From Trifolium pratense (lineage: Eukaryota > Streptophyta > Magnoliopsida > Fabales > Fabaceae): a stretch of 64,000 nucleotides of DNA. Where the stretch lies: contig NC_060059.1 of NCBI RefSeq assembly GCF_020283565.1, forward strand, positions 44,908,572 through 44,972,571. The letters are read 5' to 3'. Below, piece after piece: positions 1 to 12,896 of the stretch. The notes below the pieces were generated by a model. It saw only the letters and a program-made list of their open reading frames with translations. It was not told the DNA's origin and did not search any database. The position numbers were made by a program, and so were the translations under genes. Each line of letters starts with the position of its first letter. The stretch's first letter is position 1.

Positions 1-3000
1 TATGGGTTTTGGCCAATTTTAGTGTTTGTAGTGGTTTTTTATGGGTTTTGGCCAATTTTAGTTTTTTAGTCGTTTTTATGGTTTTTGGCCTATTTTAGTG
101 TTTGTAGTGGTTTTTAATGTTTTTGGCCTATTTTAGGGTCGATATTTGGGTTTTTGGCCAATTTTAGTGTTTGTAGTCTTTTTTTTTTTTGGTTTTTGGC
201 CTATTTTATTGGTTGTAGTCGTTTTTATGGTTTTTGGCCAATTTTAATGTTTGTAGTCATTTTTATGGTTTCTGACCTATTTTAGGTCGTTTATATGGTT
301 TTTGGCCAATTTTGGTGTTTGTATTCGTTTATATGGTTTTTGGGCAATTTTGGTGTTTGTATTCGTTTTTATGGTTTTTGGCCTATTTTAATGTTTGTAG
401 TCGTTTTTATGGTTTTTGGCCTATTTTAGGGTCGATATTTGGGATTTTGGCCAATTTTAGTTTTTGTAGTCGTTTTTATTATTTTTGGCATATTTTAGTG
501 TTTGTAGTCGTTTTTATGGTTTTTAGCCTATTTTAGGGTTTTTGGCCAATTTTAGTGTTTGTAGTCATTTTTATAGTTTTTGGCTAATTTTAGTGTTTGT
601 AGTGGTTTTTATGGTTTTTGTCCTATTTTAGTGTTTGTAGTGGGTTTTAATGTTTTTGGTCTATTTTAGGGTCGATATTTGGGATTTTGGCTAGTTTTAG
701 TGTTTGTAGTCGTTTTTTATGGGTTTTGGCCAATTTTAGTGTTTGTAGTGGTTTTTATTGTTTTTGGCCTATTTTAGGGTCGTTTATATGGTTTTTGGTC
801 AATTTTAGTGTTTGTAATCGTTTTTATTGTTTTTGGACTATTTTAGTGTTGTAGTGGTTTTTAATGTTTTTGGCCTATTTTAGGGTCGATATTTGGGATT
901 TTGGCCAATTTTAGTGTTTGTAGTCGTTTTTTATGGTTTTTAGCCTATTTTATTGTTTGTAGTTGTTTTTAGTCTTTTTGGCCTATTTTACGGTCGATAT
1001 TTGGGATTTTGGCAAATTCTAGTGTTTGTAGTCGTTTTTATGGTTTTTGGCTAAATTTGGTGTTTGTAATCGTTTTTATGGTTTTTGGCCAATTTTAGGG
1101 TCTGTAGTCGTTTTTATGGTTTTTGGGCTATTTTAGTGTTTGTAGTGGTTTTTAATGTTTATGGCCTATTTTAGTGTTTGTAGTCGTTTTTTTATGGTTT
1201 TTGGCCTATTTTATTGTTTGTAGTCGTTTTTATGGTTTTTGCCCTATTTTAATGTTTGTAGTCGTTTTTATGGTTTTTGGGTTATTTTAGTGTTTGTAGT
1301 GGTTTTTAATGTTTTTGGCCTATTTTAGTGTTTGTAGTCGACTTTTTATGGGTTTTGGCGAATTTTAGTGTTTGTAGTGGTTTTTTATGGGTTTTGGCCA
1401 ATTTTAGTGTTTGTAGTGGTTTTTAATGTTTTTGGCCTATTTTAGGATCGTTTATATAGTGTTTGGCCAATTTTAGTGTTTGTAGTCGTTTTTATCGTTT
1501 TTGGCCTATTTTAGGGTCGTTTCTATAGTGTTTGGCTAATTTTAGTGTTTGTAGTAGTTTTTTATGGTTTTTGGCCTATTTTATTGTTTGTAGTCGTTTT
1601 TATGGTTTTTGGCCTATTTTATTGTTTGTAGTCATTTTTACAGTTTTTGGCCAATTTTAGTGTTTGTAGTGGTTTTTATGGTTTTTGGCCTATTTTAGGG
1701 TCGTTTATATAGTGTTTGGCTAATTTTAGTGTTTGTACTCGTTTTTATGGTTTTTGGCCTATTTTACCGTCGATATTTCGGATTTTGGCAAATTTTAGTG
1801 TTTGTAGTCGTTTTTATGGTTTTTGGTTAATTTTGGTGTTTGTAATCGTTTTTATGGTTTTTGGCCTATTTTAGGGTCGTTTATATAGTGTTTGGCTAAT
1901 TTTAGTGTTTGTAGTAGTTTTTTATGGTTTTTGGCCTATTTTATTGTTTGTAGTCGTTTTTATGGTTTTTGGTCTATTTTATTGTTTGTAGTCATTTTTA
2001 CAGTTTTTGGCCAATTTTAGTGTTTGTAGTGGTTTTTATGGTTTTTGGCCTATTTTAGGGTCGTTTATATAGTGTTTGGTTAATTTTAGTGTTTGTAGTA
2101 GTTTTTTATGGTTTTTGGCCTATTTTATTGTTTGTCGTTGTTTTTATGGTTTTTGGCATATTTTAGTGTGTGTAATCGTTTTTATGGTTTTTGGCCTATT
2201 TTAGGGTCGATATTTGGGATTTTGGCGAATTTTAGTGTTTGTAGTCGTTTTTTTGGTTTTTGACCTATTTTAGGTCGTTTATATGCTTTTTTGGCCAATT
2301 TTAGTGTTTGTAGTCGTTTATATGGATTTTGGCCAATTTTAATGTTTGTAATTGTTTTTATGGTTTTTGGCATATTTTAGTGTTTGTAGTCGTTTTTATG
2401 GGTTTTGGCCTATTTTAGTGTTTGTAGTGGTTTTTAATGTTTTTGGCCTATTTTAGGGTCGTTTATATAGTGTTTGGCCAATTTTAGTGTTTGTAGTCGT
2501 TTTTTATGGTTTTTGGCCAATTTTAGTGTTTGTAATCGTTTTATGGTTTTTGGCTAATTTTAGTGTTTGTAATCGTTTCTATGGTTTTTGAACTATTTTA
2601 GGTCGTTTATATGATTTTTGGCCAATTTTGGTGTTTGTAGTCGTTTTTATGGTTTTTTGGCCTATTTTAGGGTCGTTTATATAGTTTTTGGCCAATTTTA
2701 GTGTCTGTAATCATTTTTAAGCTTTTTGGCCAATTTTAGTATTTGTTGTCGTTTTTATGTTTTTTGGGCTATTTTAGTGTTTGTAGTAGTTTTTAATGTT
2801 TTTGGCCTATTTTAGTGTTTGTAGTCGACTTTTTATGGGTTTTGGCCAATTTTAGTGCTTGTAGTGGTTTTGTTATGGGTTTTGGCCTATTTTAGTGTTT
2901 GTAGTGGTTTTTAATGTTTTGGGCCTATTTTAGGGTCGATATTTGGGATTTTGGCCAATTTTAGTGTTTGTAGTCGTTTTTTATGGTTTTTAGTCTATTT

Positions 3001-6000
3001 TATTGTTTGTAGTTGTTTTTAGTCTTTTTGGCCTATTTTACGGTTGATATTTGGGATTTTGGCAAATTTTAGTGTTTGTAGTCGTTTTTATGGTTTTTGG
3101 CTAATTTTGGTGTTTGTAATCGTTTTTATGGTTTTTGGCCTATTTCAGTGTTGTAGTGGTTTTTAATGTTTTTGGCCTATTTTAGGGTTGTTTTTATAGT
3201 TTTTGGCCAATTTTAGTGTTTGTTGTAATTTTTATGGTTTTTGGTCAATTTTAGTATTTGTAGTCGTTTTTATGGTTTTTGGGCTATTTTAGTATTTGTA
3301 GTGGTTTTTAATGATTTTGGCCTATTTTAGTGTTTGTAGTCGACTTTTTATGGGTTTTGGCCAATTTTAGTGTTTGTAGTGGTTTTTTATGGGTTTTGGC
3401 CAATTTTAGTTTTTGTAGTGGTTTTTAATGTTTTGGGCCTATTTTAGGGTCCATATTTGAGATTTTGGCCAATTTTAGTGTTTGTAGTCGTTTTTTATGG
3501 TTTTTGGTTAATTTTGGTGTTTGTAATCGTTTTTAAGGTTTTTGGCCAATTTTTGGGTCGTTTTTATAGTTTTTGGCCAATTTTAGTGTTTGTTGTCATT
3601 TTTATGGTTTTTGGCCAATTTTAGTATTTGTAGTCGTTTTTATGGTTTTTGGGCTATTTTAGTGTTTGTAGTGGTTTTTAATGTTTTTGGCCTATTTTAG
3701 TGTTTGTAGTCGACTTTTTATGGGTTTTGGCCAATTTTAGTGTTTGTAGTGGTTTTTAATGTTTTTGGCCTATTTTAGGGTCGATATTTGGGATTTTGGC
3801 CAATTTTAGTGTTTGTAGACGTTTTTTTGGTTTTTGACCTATTTTAGGTTGTTTATATGCTTTTTTGGCCAATTTTAGTGTTTGTAGTCGTTTTTATGGT
3901 TTTTGGCCTATTTTAGGGTCGATATTTGGGATTTTGGCCAATTTTAGTTTTTGTAGTCGTTTTTATGATTTTTGGCATATTTTAGTGTTTGTAGTCGTTT
4001 TTATGGTTTTTAGCCTATTTTAGGGTTTTTGGCCAATTTTTGTGTTTGTAGTCATTTTTACAGTTTTTGGCCAATTTTAGTGTTTGTAGTGGTTTTTATG
4101 GTTTTTGGCCTATTTTAGGGTCGTTTATATAGTGTTTGGCTAATTTTAGTGTTTGTAGTCGTTTTTATGGTTTTTGGCCTATTTTACAGTCGATATTTCG
4201 GATTTTGGCAAATTTTAGTGTTTGTAGTCGTTTTTATGGTTTTTGGTTAATTTTGGTGTTTGTAATCGTTTTTATGGTTTTTGGCCTATTTTAGGGTCGT
4301 TTATATAGTGTTTGGCTAATTTTAGTGTTTGTAGTAGTTTTTTATGGTTTTTGGCCTATTTTATTGTTTGTAGTCGTTTTTATGGTTTTTGGCCTATTTT
4401 ATTGTTTGTAGTCATTTTTACAGTTTTTGGCCAATTTTAGTGTTTGTAGTGGTTTTTATGGTTTTTGGCCTATTTTAGGGTCGTTTATATAGTGTTTGGC
4501 TAATTTTAGTGTTTGTAGTCGTTTTTATGGTTTTTGGCCTATTTTACAGTCGATATTTCGGATTTTGGCAAATTTTAGTGTTTGTAGTCGTTTTTATGGT
4601 TTTTGGTTAATTTTGGTGTTTGTAATCGTTTTTATGGTTTTGGGTTAATTTTGGTGTTTGTAATCGTTTTTATGGTTTTTGGCCTATTTTAGGGTCGTTT
4701 TTATAGTTTTTGGGCAATTTTAGTGTTTGTAGTTGTTTTTTTAATGGGTTTTGGCGTATTTTAGTGTTTGTAGTGGTTTTTAATGTTTTTGGCCTATTTT
4801 AGTGTTTGTAGTCGACTTTTTATGGGTTTTGGCCAATTTTAGTGTTTGTAGTGGTTTTTTATGGGTTTTGGCCAATTTTAGTTTTTTAGTCGTTTTTATG
4901 GTTTTTGGCCTATTTTAGTGTTTGTAGTGGTTTTTAATGTTTTTGGCCTATTTTAGGGTCGATATTTGGGTTTTTGGCCAATTTTAGTGTTTGTAGTCGT
5001 TTTGGCCAATTTTAGTGTTTGTAGTCTTGTTTTTTTGGTTTTTGGCCTATTTTATTGGTTGTAGTCGTTTTTATGGTTTTTGGCCAATTTTAGTGTTTGT
5101 AATCGTTTTTATTGTTTTTGGACTATTTTAGTGTTGTAGTGGTTTTTAATGTTTTTGGCCTATTTTAGGGTCGATATTTGGGATTTTGGCCAATTTTAGT
5201 GTTTGTAGTCGTTTTTTATGGTTTTTAGCCTATTTTATTGTTTGTAGTTGTTTTTAGTCTTTTTGGCCTATTTTACGGTCGATATTTGGGATTTTGGCAA
5301 ATTCTAGTGTTTGTAGTCGTTTTTATGGTTTTTGGCCTATTTTATTGTTTGTAGTCGTTTTTATGGTTTTTGGGCTATTTTAGTGTTTGTAGTGGTTTTT
5401 AATGTTTTTGGCCTATTTTAGTGTTTGTAGTCGACTTTTTATGGGTTTTGGCCAATTTTAGTGTTTGTAGTGGTTTTTAATGTTTTTGGCCTATTTTAGG
5501 GTCGATATTTGGGATTTTGGCGAATTTTAGTGTTTGTAGTCGTTTTTATGGTTTTTAGCCTATTTTAGGGTTTTTGGCCAATTTTTGTGTTTGTAGTCAT
5601 TTTTACAGTTTTTGGCCAATTTTAGTGTTTGTAGTGGTTTTTATGGTTTTTGGCCTATTTTAGGGTCGTTTTTATAGTGTTTGGCTAATTTTAGTGTTTG
5701 TAGTAGTTTTTTATGGTTTTTGGCCTATTTTATTGTTTGTAGTCGTTTTAATGGTTTTTGGCCTATTTTATTGTTTGTAGTCATTTTTACAGTTTTTTGC
5801 CAATTTTAGTGTTTGTAGTGGTTTTTATGGTTTTTGGCCTATTTTAGGGTCGTTTATATAGTGTTTGGCTAATTTTAGTGTTTGTAGTAGTTTTTTTATG
5901 GTTTTTGACCTATTTTATTGTTTGTAGTCGTTTTTATGGTTTTTGGCCTATTTTATTGTTTGTCGTTGTTTTTATGGTTTTTGGCATATTTTAGTGTGTG

Positions 6001-9000
6001 TAATCGTTTTTATGGTTTTTGGCCTATTTTAGGGTCGATATTTGGGATTTTGGCGAATTTTAGTGTTTGTAGTCGTTTTTTTGGTTTTTGACCTATTTTA
6101 GGTCGTTTATATGCTTTTTTGGCCAATTTTAGTGTTTGTAGTCGTTTATATGGTTTTTGGCCAATTTTGGTGTTTGTATTCGTTTTTATGGTTTTTGGCC
6201 TATTTTAATGTTTGTAGTCGTTGTTATGGTTTTTGGCCTATTTTAGGGTCGATATTTGGGATTTTGGCCAATTTTAGTTTTTGTAGTCGTTTTTATGATT
6301 TTTGGCATATTTTAGTGTTTGTAGTCGTTTTTATGGTTTTTAGCCTATTTTAGGGTTTTTGGCCAATTTTAGTGTTTGTAGTCATTTTTACAGTTTTTGG
6401 TCAATTTTAGTGTTTGTAGTGGTTTTTATGGTTTTTGGCCTATTTTAGGGTCGTTTATATAGTGTTTGGCTAATTTTAGTGTTTGTAGCAGTTTTTTATG
6501 GTTTTTGGCCTATTTTATTGTTTGTAGTCGTTTTTATGGTTTTTGGGCTATTTTAGTGTTTGTAGTGGTTTTCAATGTTTTTGGCCTATTTTAGTGTTTG
6601 TAGTCGACTTTTTATGGGTTTTGGCAAATTTTAGTGTTTGTAGTGGTTTTTAATGTTTTTGGCCTATTTTAGGGTCGATATTTGGGATTTTGGCGAATTT
6701 TAGTGTTTGTAGTCGTTTTTTTGGTTTTTGACCTATTTTAGGTTGTTTTTATGCTTTTTTGGCCAATTTTAGTGTTTGTAGTCGTTTATATGGTTTTTGG
6801 CCTATTTTAGGGTCGATATTTGGGATTTTGGCCAATTTTAGTTTTTGTAGTCGTTTTTATGATTTTTGGCATATTTTAGTGTTTGTAGTCGTTTTTATGG
6901 TTTTTAGCCTATTTTAGGGTTTTTGGCCAATTTTAGTGTTTGTAGTGGTTTTTATGGTTTTTGGCCTATTTTATTGTTTGTAGTCGTTTTTATGGTTTTT
7001 GGCCTATTTTATTGTTTGTAGTCATTTTTACAGTTTTTGGCCAATTTTAGTGTTTGTAGTGGTTTTTATGGTTTTTGGCCTATTATACGGTCGTTTATAT
7101 AGTGTTTGGCTAATTTTAGTGTTTGTAGTCGTTTTTATGGTTTTTGGCCTATTTTACAGTCGATATTTCGGATTTTGGCAAATTTTAGTGTTTGTAGTCG
7201 TTTTTATGGTTTTTGGTTAATTTTGGTGTTTGTAATCGTTTTTATGGTTTTTGGCCTATTTTAGGGTCGTTTATATAGTGTTTGGCTAATTTTAGTGTTT
7301 GTAGTAGTTTTTTATGGTTTTTGGCCTATTTTATTGTTTGTAGTCGTTTTTATGGTTTTTGGCCTATTTTATTGTTTGTAGTCATTTTTACAGTTTTTGG
7401 CCAATTTTAGTGTTTGTAGTGGTTTTTATGGTTTTTGGCCTATTTTAGGGTCGTTTATATAGTGTTTGGTTAATTTTAGTGTTTGTAGTAGTTTTTTATG
7501 GTTTTTGGCCTATTTTATTGTTTGTCGTTGTTTTTATGGTTTTTGGCATATTTTAGTGTGTGTAATCGTTTTTATGGTTTTTGGCCTATTTTAGGGTCGA
7601 TATTTGGGATTTTGGCGAATTTTAGTGTTTGTAGTCGTTTTTTTGGTTTTTGACCTATTTTAGGTCGTTTATATGCTTTTTTGGCCAATTTTAGTGTTTG
7701 TAGTCGTTTATATGGATTTTGGCCAATTTTAATGTTTGTAGGGTTTAGGGTCGTTTATATAGTGTTTGGCTAATTTTAGTGTTTGTAGTCGTTTTTATGG
7801 TTTTTGGCCTATTTTACAGTCGATATTTCGGATTTTGGCAAATTTTAGTGTTTGTAGTCGTTTTTATGGTTTTTGGTTAATTTTGGTGTTTGTAATCGTT
7901 TTTATGGTTTTTGGTTAATTTTGGTGTTTGTAATCGTTTTTATGGTTTTTGGCCTAGTTTAGGGTCGTTTTTATAGTTTTTGGGCAATTTTAGTGTTTGT
8001 AGTTGTTTTTTTAATGGGTTTTGGCGTATTTTAGTGTTTGTAGTGGTTTTTAATGTTTTTGGCCTATTTTAGTGTTTGTAGTCGACTTTTTATGGGTTTT
8101 GGCCAATTTTAGTGTTTGTAGTGGTTTTTTATGGGTTTTGGCCAATTTTAGTTTTTTAGTCGTTTTTATGGTTTTTGGCCTATTTTAGTGTTTGTAGTGG
8201 TTTTTAATGTTTTTGGCCTATTTTAGGGTCGATATTTGGGTTTTTGGCCAATTTTAGTGTTTGTAGTCGTTTTGGCCAATTTTAGTGTTTGTAGTCTTTT
8301 TTTTTTTGGTTTTTGGCCTATTTTATTGGTTGTAGTCGTTTTTATGGTTTTTGGCCAATTTTAATGTTTGTAGTCGTTTTTATGGTTTTTGGCCAATTTT
8401 GGTGTTTGTATTCGTTTTTATGGTTTTTGGCCTATTTTAATGTTTGTAGTCGTTTTTATGGTTTTTGGCCTATTTTAGGGTCGATATTTGGGATTTTGGC
8501 CAATTTTAGTTTTTGTAGTCGTTTTTATTATTTTTGGCATATTTTAGTGTTTGTAGTCGTTTTTATGGTTTTTAGCCTATTTTAGGGTTTTTGGCCAATT
8601 TTAGTGTTTGTAGTCATTTTTATAGTTTTTGGCTAATTTTAGTGTTTGTAGTGGTTTTTATGGTTTTTGGCCTATTTTAGGGTCGTTTATATAGTGTTTG
8701 GCTAATTTTAGTGTTTGTAGTAGTTTTTTATGGTTTTTGGCCTATTTAAGTGTTTGTAGTGGGTTTTAATGTTTTTGGTCTATTTTAGGGTCGATATTTG
8801 GGATTTTGGCCAATTTTAGTGTTTGTAATCGTTTTTATGGTTTTTGGCCTATTTTAGGGTCGATATTTGGGATTTTGGCTAGTTTTAGTGTTTGTTGTCG
8901 TTTTTATGATTTTTGGCCTATTTTAGTGTTGTAGTGGTTTTTAATGTTTTTGGCCTATTTTAGGGTCGTTTATATGGTTTTTGGCCAATTTTAGTGTTTG

Positions 9001-11812
9001 TAATCGTTTTTATTGTTTTTGGACTATTTTAGTGTTGTAGTGGTTTTTAATGTTTTTGGCCTATTTTAGGGTCGATATTTGGGATTTTGGCCAATTTTAG
9101 TGTTTGTAGTCGTTTTTTATGGTTTTTAGCCTATTTTATTGTTTGTAGTTGTTTTTAGTCTTTTTGGCCTATTTTACGGTCGATATTTGGGATTTTGGCA
9201 AATTCTAGTGTTTGTAGTCGTTTTTATGGTTTTTGGCTAAATTTGGTGTTTGTAATCGTTTTTATGGTTTTTGGCCAATTTTAGGGTCTGTAGTCGTTTT
9301 TATGGTTTTTGGGCTATTTTAGTGTTTGTAGTGGTTTTTAATGTTTTTGGCCTATTTTAGTGTTTGTAGTCGTTTTTTTATGGTTTTTGGCCTATTTTAT
9401 TGTTTGTAGTCGTTTTTATGGTTTTTGCCCTATTTTAATGTTTGTAGTCGTTTTTATGGTTTTTAGCCAATTTTAGTGTTTGTAGTCATTTTGGCCAATT
9501 TTAGTGTTTGTAGTCGTTTTTATGGTTTTTGGCTAATTTTGGTGTTTGTAATCGTTTTTATGGTTTTTGGCCAATTTTAGGGTCTGTAGTCGTTTTTATG
9601 GTTTTTGGGTTATTTTAGTGTTTGTAGTGGTTTTTAATGTTTTTGGCCTATTTTAGTGTTTGTAGTCGACTTTTTATGGGTTTTGGCGAATTTTAGTGTT
9701 TGTAGTGGTTTTTTATGGGTTTTGGCCAATTTTAGTGTTTGTAGTGATTTTTAATGTTTTTGGCCTATTTTAGGATCGTTTATATAGTGTTTGGCCAATT
9801 TTAGTGTTTGTAGTCGTTTTTTATGGTTTTTGGCCTATTTTATTGTTTGTAGTCGTTTTTATGGTTTTTGGCCAATTTTGGTGTTTGTAATCGTTTTATG
9901 GTTTTTGGCTAATTTTGGTGTTTGTAATCGTTTTTATGGTTTTTGGCCGATTTTAGTGTTTGTAATCGTTTATAGTTTTTGAACTATTTTAGGTCGTTTA
10001 TATGGTTTTTGGCCAATTTTGGTGTTTGTAGTCGTTTTTATGGTTTTTTTGCCTATTTTAGGGTCGTTTATATAGTTTTTGGCCAATTTTAGTGTTTGTA
10101 CTCATTTTTATGGTTTTTGGCCAATTTTAGTATTTGTAATCGTTTTTATGGTTTTTGGGTTATTTTAGTGTTTGTAGTGGTTTTCAATGTTTTTGGCCTA
10201 TTTTAGTGTTTGTAGTCGACTTTTTACGGGTTTTGGCCAATTTTAGTGTTTGTAGTGGTTTTTTATGGGTTTTGGCCATTTTTAATGTTTGTAGTCGTTT
10301 TTATGGGTTTTGGCGTATTTTAGTGTTTGTAGTGGTTTTTAATGTTTTTGGCCTATTTTAGTGTTTGTAGTCGACTTTTTATGGGTTTTGGCCAATTTTA
10401 GTGTTTGTAGTGGTTTTTTATGGGTTTTGGCCAATTTTAGTTTTTTAGTCGTTTTTATGGTTTTTGGCCTATTTTAGTGTTTGTAGTGGTTTTTAATGTT
10501 TTTGGCCTATTTTAGGGTCGATATTTGGGTTTTTGGCCAATTTTAGTGTTTGTAGTCGTTTTGGCCAATTTTAGTGTTTGTAGTCTTTTTTTTTTGTTTT
10601 TGGCCTATTTTATTGGTTGTAGTCGTTTTTATGGTTTTTGGCCAATTTTAATGTTTGTAGTCGTTTTTATGGTTTTTGACCTATTTTAGGTCGTTTATAT
10701 GGTTTTTGGCCAATTTTGGTGTTTGTATTCGTTTATATGGTTTTTGGCCAATTTTGGTGTTTGTATTCGTTTTTATGGTTTTTGGCCTATTTTAATGTTT
10801 GTAGTCGTTTTTATGGTTTTTGGCCTATTTTACGGTCGATATTTGGTATTTAGGCCAATTTTGGTGTTTGTAATCGTTTTTATGGTTTTTGGCCAATTTT
10901 AGTGTTTGTGTTTTTATGGTTTTGGCCTATTTCAGGGTCGATATTTGAGATTTTGGCTAGTTTTAGTGTTTGTAGTCATTTTTATGGTTTTTGGCCTATT
11001 TTAGTGTTGTAGTGGTTTTTAATGTTTTTGGCCTATTTTAGGGTCGTTTATATGGTTTTTGGCCAATTTTAGTGTTTGTAGTCGTTTTTATGGTTTTTGG
11101 CCTATTTTATTGTTTGTAGTCGTTTTTATGGTTTTTAGCCAATTTAATTGTTTGTAGTCGTTTTTATGTTTTTTGGCCTATTTTAGGGTCATTTTTATAG
11201 TTTTTGGGCAATTTTAGTGTTTGTAGTTGTTTTGGCCAATTTTAGTGTTTGTAGTCGTTTTTATGGTTTTTGGCTAATTTTGGTGTTTGTAATCGTTTTT
11301 ATGGTTTTTGGCTAATTTTAGTGTTTGTAGTCATTTTTATGGTTTTTGGGCAATTTTAGTGTTTGTAGTCGTTTTATGGTTTTTGGCCTATTTTAGTGTC
11401 GTTTTTATAGTTTTTGGGCAATTTTAGTGTTTGTAGTCGTTTTTATGGGTTTTGGCCAATTTTAGTGTTTGTAGTCGTTTTTATGGTTTTTGGCCTATTT
11501 TTGTGTTTGTAGTGGTTTTAAATGTTTTTGGCATATTTTAGGGTCGTTTGTATAGTTTTTGGCCAATTTTAATTTTGTAGTCGTTTTTATGGTTTTTGGC
11601 CAATTTTTGTGTTTGTAGTCGTTTTTTTTTTATGGATTTTGGCCTATTTTAGGTCGTTTATATGGTTTTTGGCCAACTTTGGTGTTTGTAGTCGTTTTTA
11701 TGGTTTTTGGCTAATTTTAGTGTTTGTAGTCGTTTTTATGGTTTTTGTCTATTTTAGGGTCGTTTTAATAGTTTTTGGCCAATTTTAGTGTTTGTAGTCG
11801 TTTTTATGGTTA
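1..11812. repeat. Long T/G-rich minisatellite array, ~38-40 bp unit
   Basis: The whole stretch consists of variants of one short unit: a T-run with ATGG, then TTTTTGGCC, then AATTTTAGTG or TATTTTAGTG, then TTTGTAGTCG. The unit is about 38-40 bp, giving roughly 300 copies, and the array runs off the left edge of the window. Common variants replace GTGTTTGTAGTCG with GGGTCGATATTTGGGATT or GGGTCGTTTATATAGTG. The plus strand is almost free of C outside GGCC and TCG, so it is strongly strand-asymmetric. Longer segments recur: the block holding GTTTTTTAGTCG appears near 80, 4,881, 8,151 and 10,440; 1,811-2,350 recurs nearly unchanged at about 7,201-7,740; and three loci show a 360-bp tandem period. 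The array ends abruptly near 11,812. Hydrophobic open frames inside it are only translated repeat, because the unit rarely makes stops in some frames, and I annotate no gene here. Confidence 0.96.
4063..4646. repeat. 360-bp higher-order tandem duplication inside the minisatellite
   Basis: Sequence from about 4,063 to 4,286 recurs essentially unchanged exactly 360 bp later (4,423-4,646). The same 360-bp spacing is seen between 1,501-1,740 and 1,861-2,100, and between about 6,961-7,080 and 7,321-7,440. A 360-bp block corresponds to about nine basic units. The recurrence at three separate places shows that multi-unit blocks, not single units, have been copied within the array. Confidence 0.85.
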
Positions 11813-12031
11813 TTTGGCAAAACGGTGTTTGATCGATCCAAAGCATGCACCTTGGACCATACCGCCCATGCAATGCAAGTGGACAAGAGACAGTAATGTG
11901 GTTTTCAAATTCAAGGACCCTGTTGCAATGCAACGCATACACGTCGCCTCTTCCTCATTTTGAATAATCCCCCGATCAACAAGTTGGCCCTCATTTGAAG
12001 GAAAGCTTTTCGAGAAAAGACGATAACCTTT
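11813..12031. other. Unique 219-bp spacer between minisatellite and LTR element
   Basis: This is non-repetitive sequence of normal composition between the end of the array and the left LTR. One plus-strand frame stays open over about 11,822-11,961 and reads like ordinary protein with W, C and charged residues (for example PPMQCKWTRDSNVVFKFK), ending in SSSF and a stop. It could be a decayed gene or transposase fragment. I do not recognise the family and see no start codon or splice context, so no gene is called. Confidence 0.4.
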
Positions 12032-12593
12032 TGATGAGAATCGCGGAGCGGTTGGAACAAAACAAGAGTTGTGATGATAGAGGTGGTGGAAAGACGCCAC
12101 AATCGGGATGGAAAAATCCGATTGATAAGTCGTGAAGACGCCACAACCGGCTATGGAGTCTCCGGTTGATAAGTCAAAGATTAGCCTCACGACAAGCCGA
12201 TAAGCTAAAAATGAGGTTCAGAGAACCAAAGAGAACAAATCTCATATTTTTACTCAATCCAAAATCCCTTTCTAGCAAGAGTTACATGCCTCCTATATAT
12301 AGGAATGACTTATGATGATGTAATAAGCAAAAAGTAACTCCTAAGAAAACAAAAGGATTTCAGCCACTAACTATCATGATAGTGGGCCTGAATTATTACA
12401 AGGAAAATGGAAAATAAAAGAAGAGATAGTGGTGCTCTTTTATTGCTTGGTGCACCACTTTCATATGCTTAGTGGAGGAGCTCTTTATTTTCCATTATCA
12501 CATGCTTGAATGATAATCTTCAACTTTGATTCTTTTTTTTCCAGGACCGAAATATTTCTTCTTGTTAAGGGATAGAATTTTAGGATCACATCA
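12032..12593 (-). repeat. 3' LTR of the compact LTR element
   Basis: This is the left copy on the plus strand, and the 3' LTR in the element's own orientation. It contains a palindromic TATA motif, CCTATATATAGG, near 12,292-12,303, which is the likely promoter core. The interior side is preceded by the polypurine tract at 12,594-12,607. Confidence 0.88.
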
Positions 12594-12607
12594 TTCTCTC
12601 CCTCTTC
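12594..12607 (-). promoter_or_regulatory. Polypurine tract of the LTR element
   Basis: GAAGAGGGAGAGAA on the minus strand directly abuts the 3' LTR, as expected for the plus-strand primer of reverse transcription. Upstream of it, minus-strand codons read like the tail of a gypsy polyprotein (SRSISLEEGENDV). This suggests the short element was derived from a longer one by internal deletion. Confidence 0.7.
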
Positions 12608-12896
12608 AAGAGAAATCGACCTCGAATTTGTAGCTTGATAACCTCCTGGGTCAAAAATAAATCTATAGAATCCATGATATGTAAGAACTTCTACTTTAGA
12701 GAACTTTTCATTTTTATTAGCAAAAAGTGTGTGCTTTTCTTTCCATTGCTTTCTCTCAAATATGGAATTTCTCTTTTCTTTGATAACTTCTCTTTGAGAT
12801 AATGAATCAAACATAACTTCAAGAGCACAAGAAGCAAAAGAAGCATTATCAATAGGAATTGTGACATTTTTCAGTAGTTACACAAACACTCTCAAC

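Noticed and set aside
312..10902. Several open frames of 60-90 codons rich in F, W, V, Y and C within the minisatellite, looking like membrane proteins
   Set aside because: They are the translation of the 38-40-bp unit itself, recur in the same register as the repeat, and have no codon bias or start context. The hydrophobicity follows from the T-rich sequence.
1..11812. Telomere-like TTTAGGG strings in the array
   Set aside because: TTTAGGG occurs only as part of the longer variant TTTTAGGGTCG and never in perfect tandem, so there is no telomere or interstitial telomere tract.
1..11812. CRISPR-like alternation of repeat and spacer
   Set aside because: The units are contiguous and all parts are repeated; there are no unique spacers, and the sequence is plant nuclear DNA.
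11810..12190. Minus-strand open frame of 126 codons spanning the left LTR edge
   Set aside because: It crosses from unique DNA into the LTR; the same LTR codons are open in other LTR copies, so it is a by-product of the repeat.
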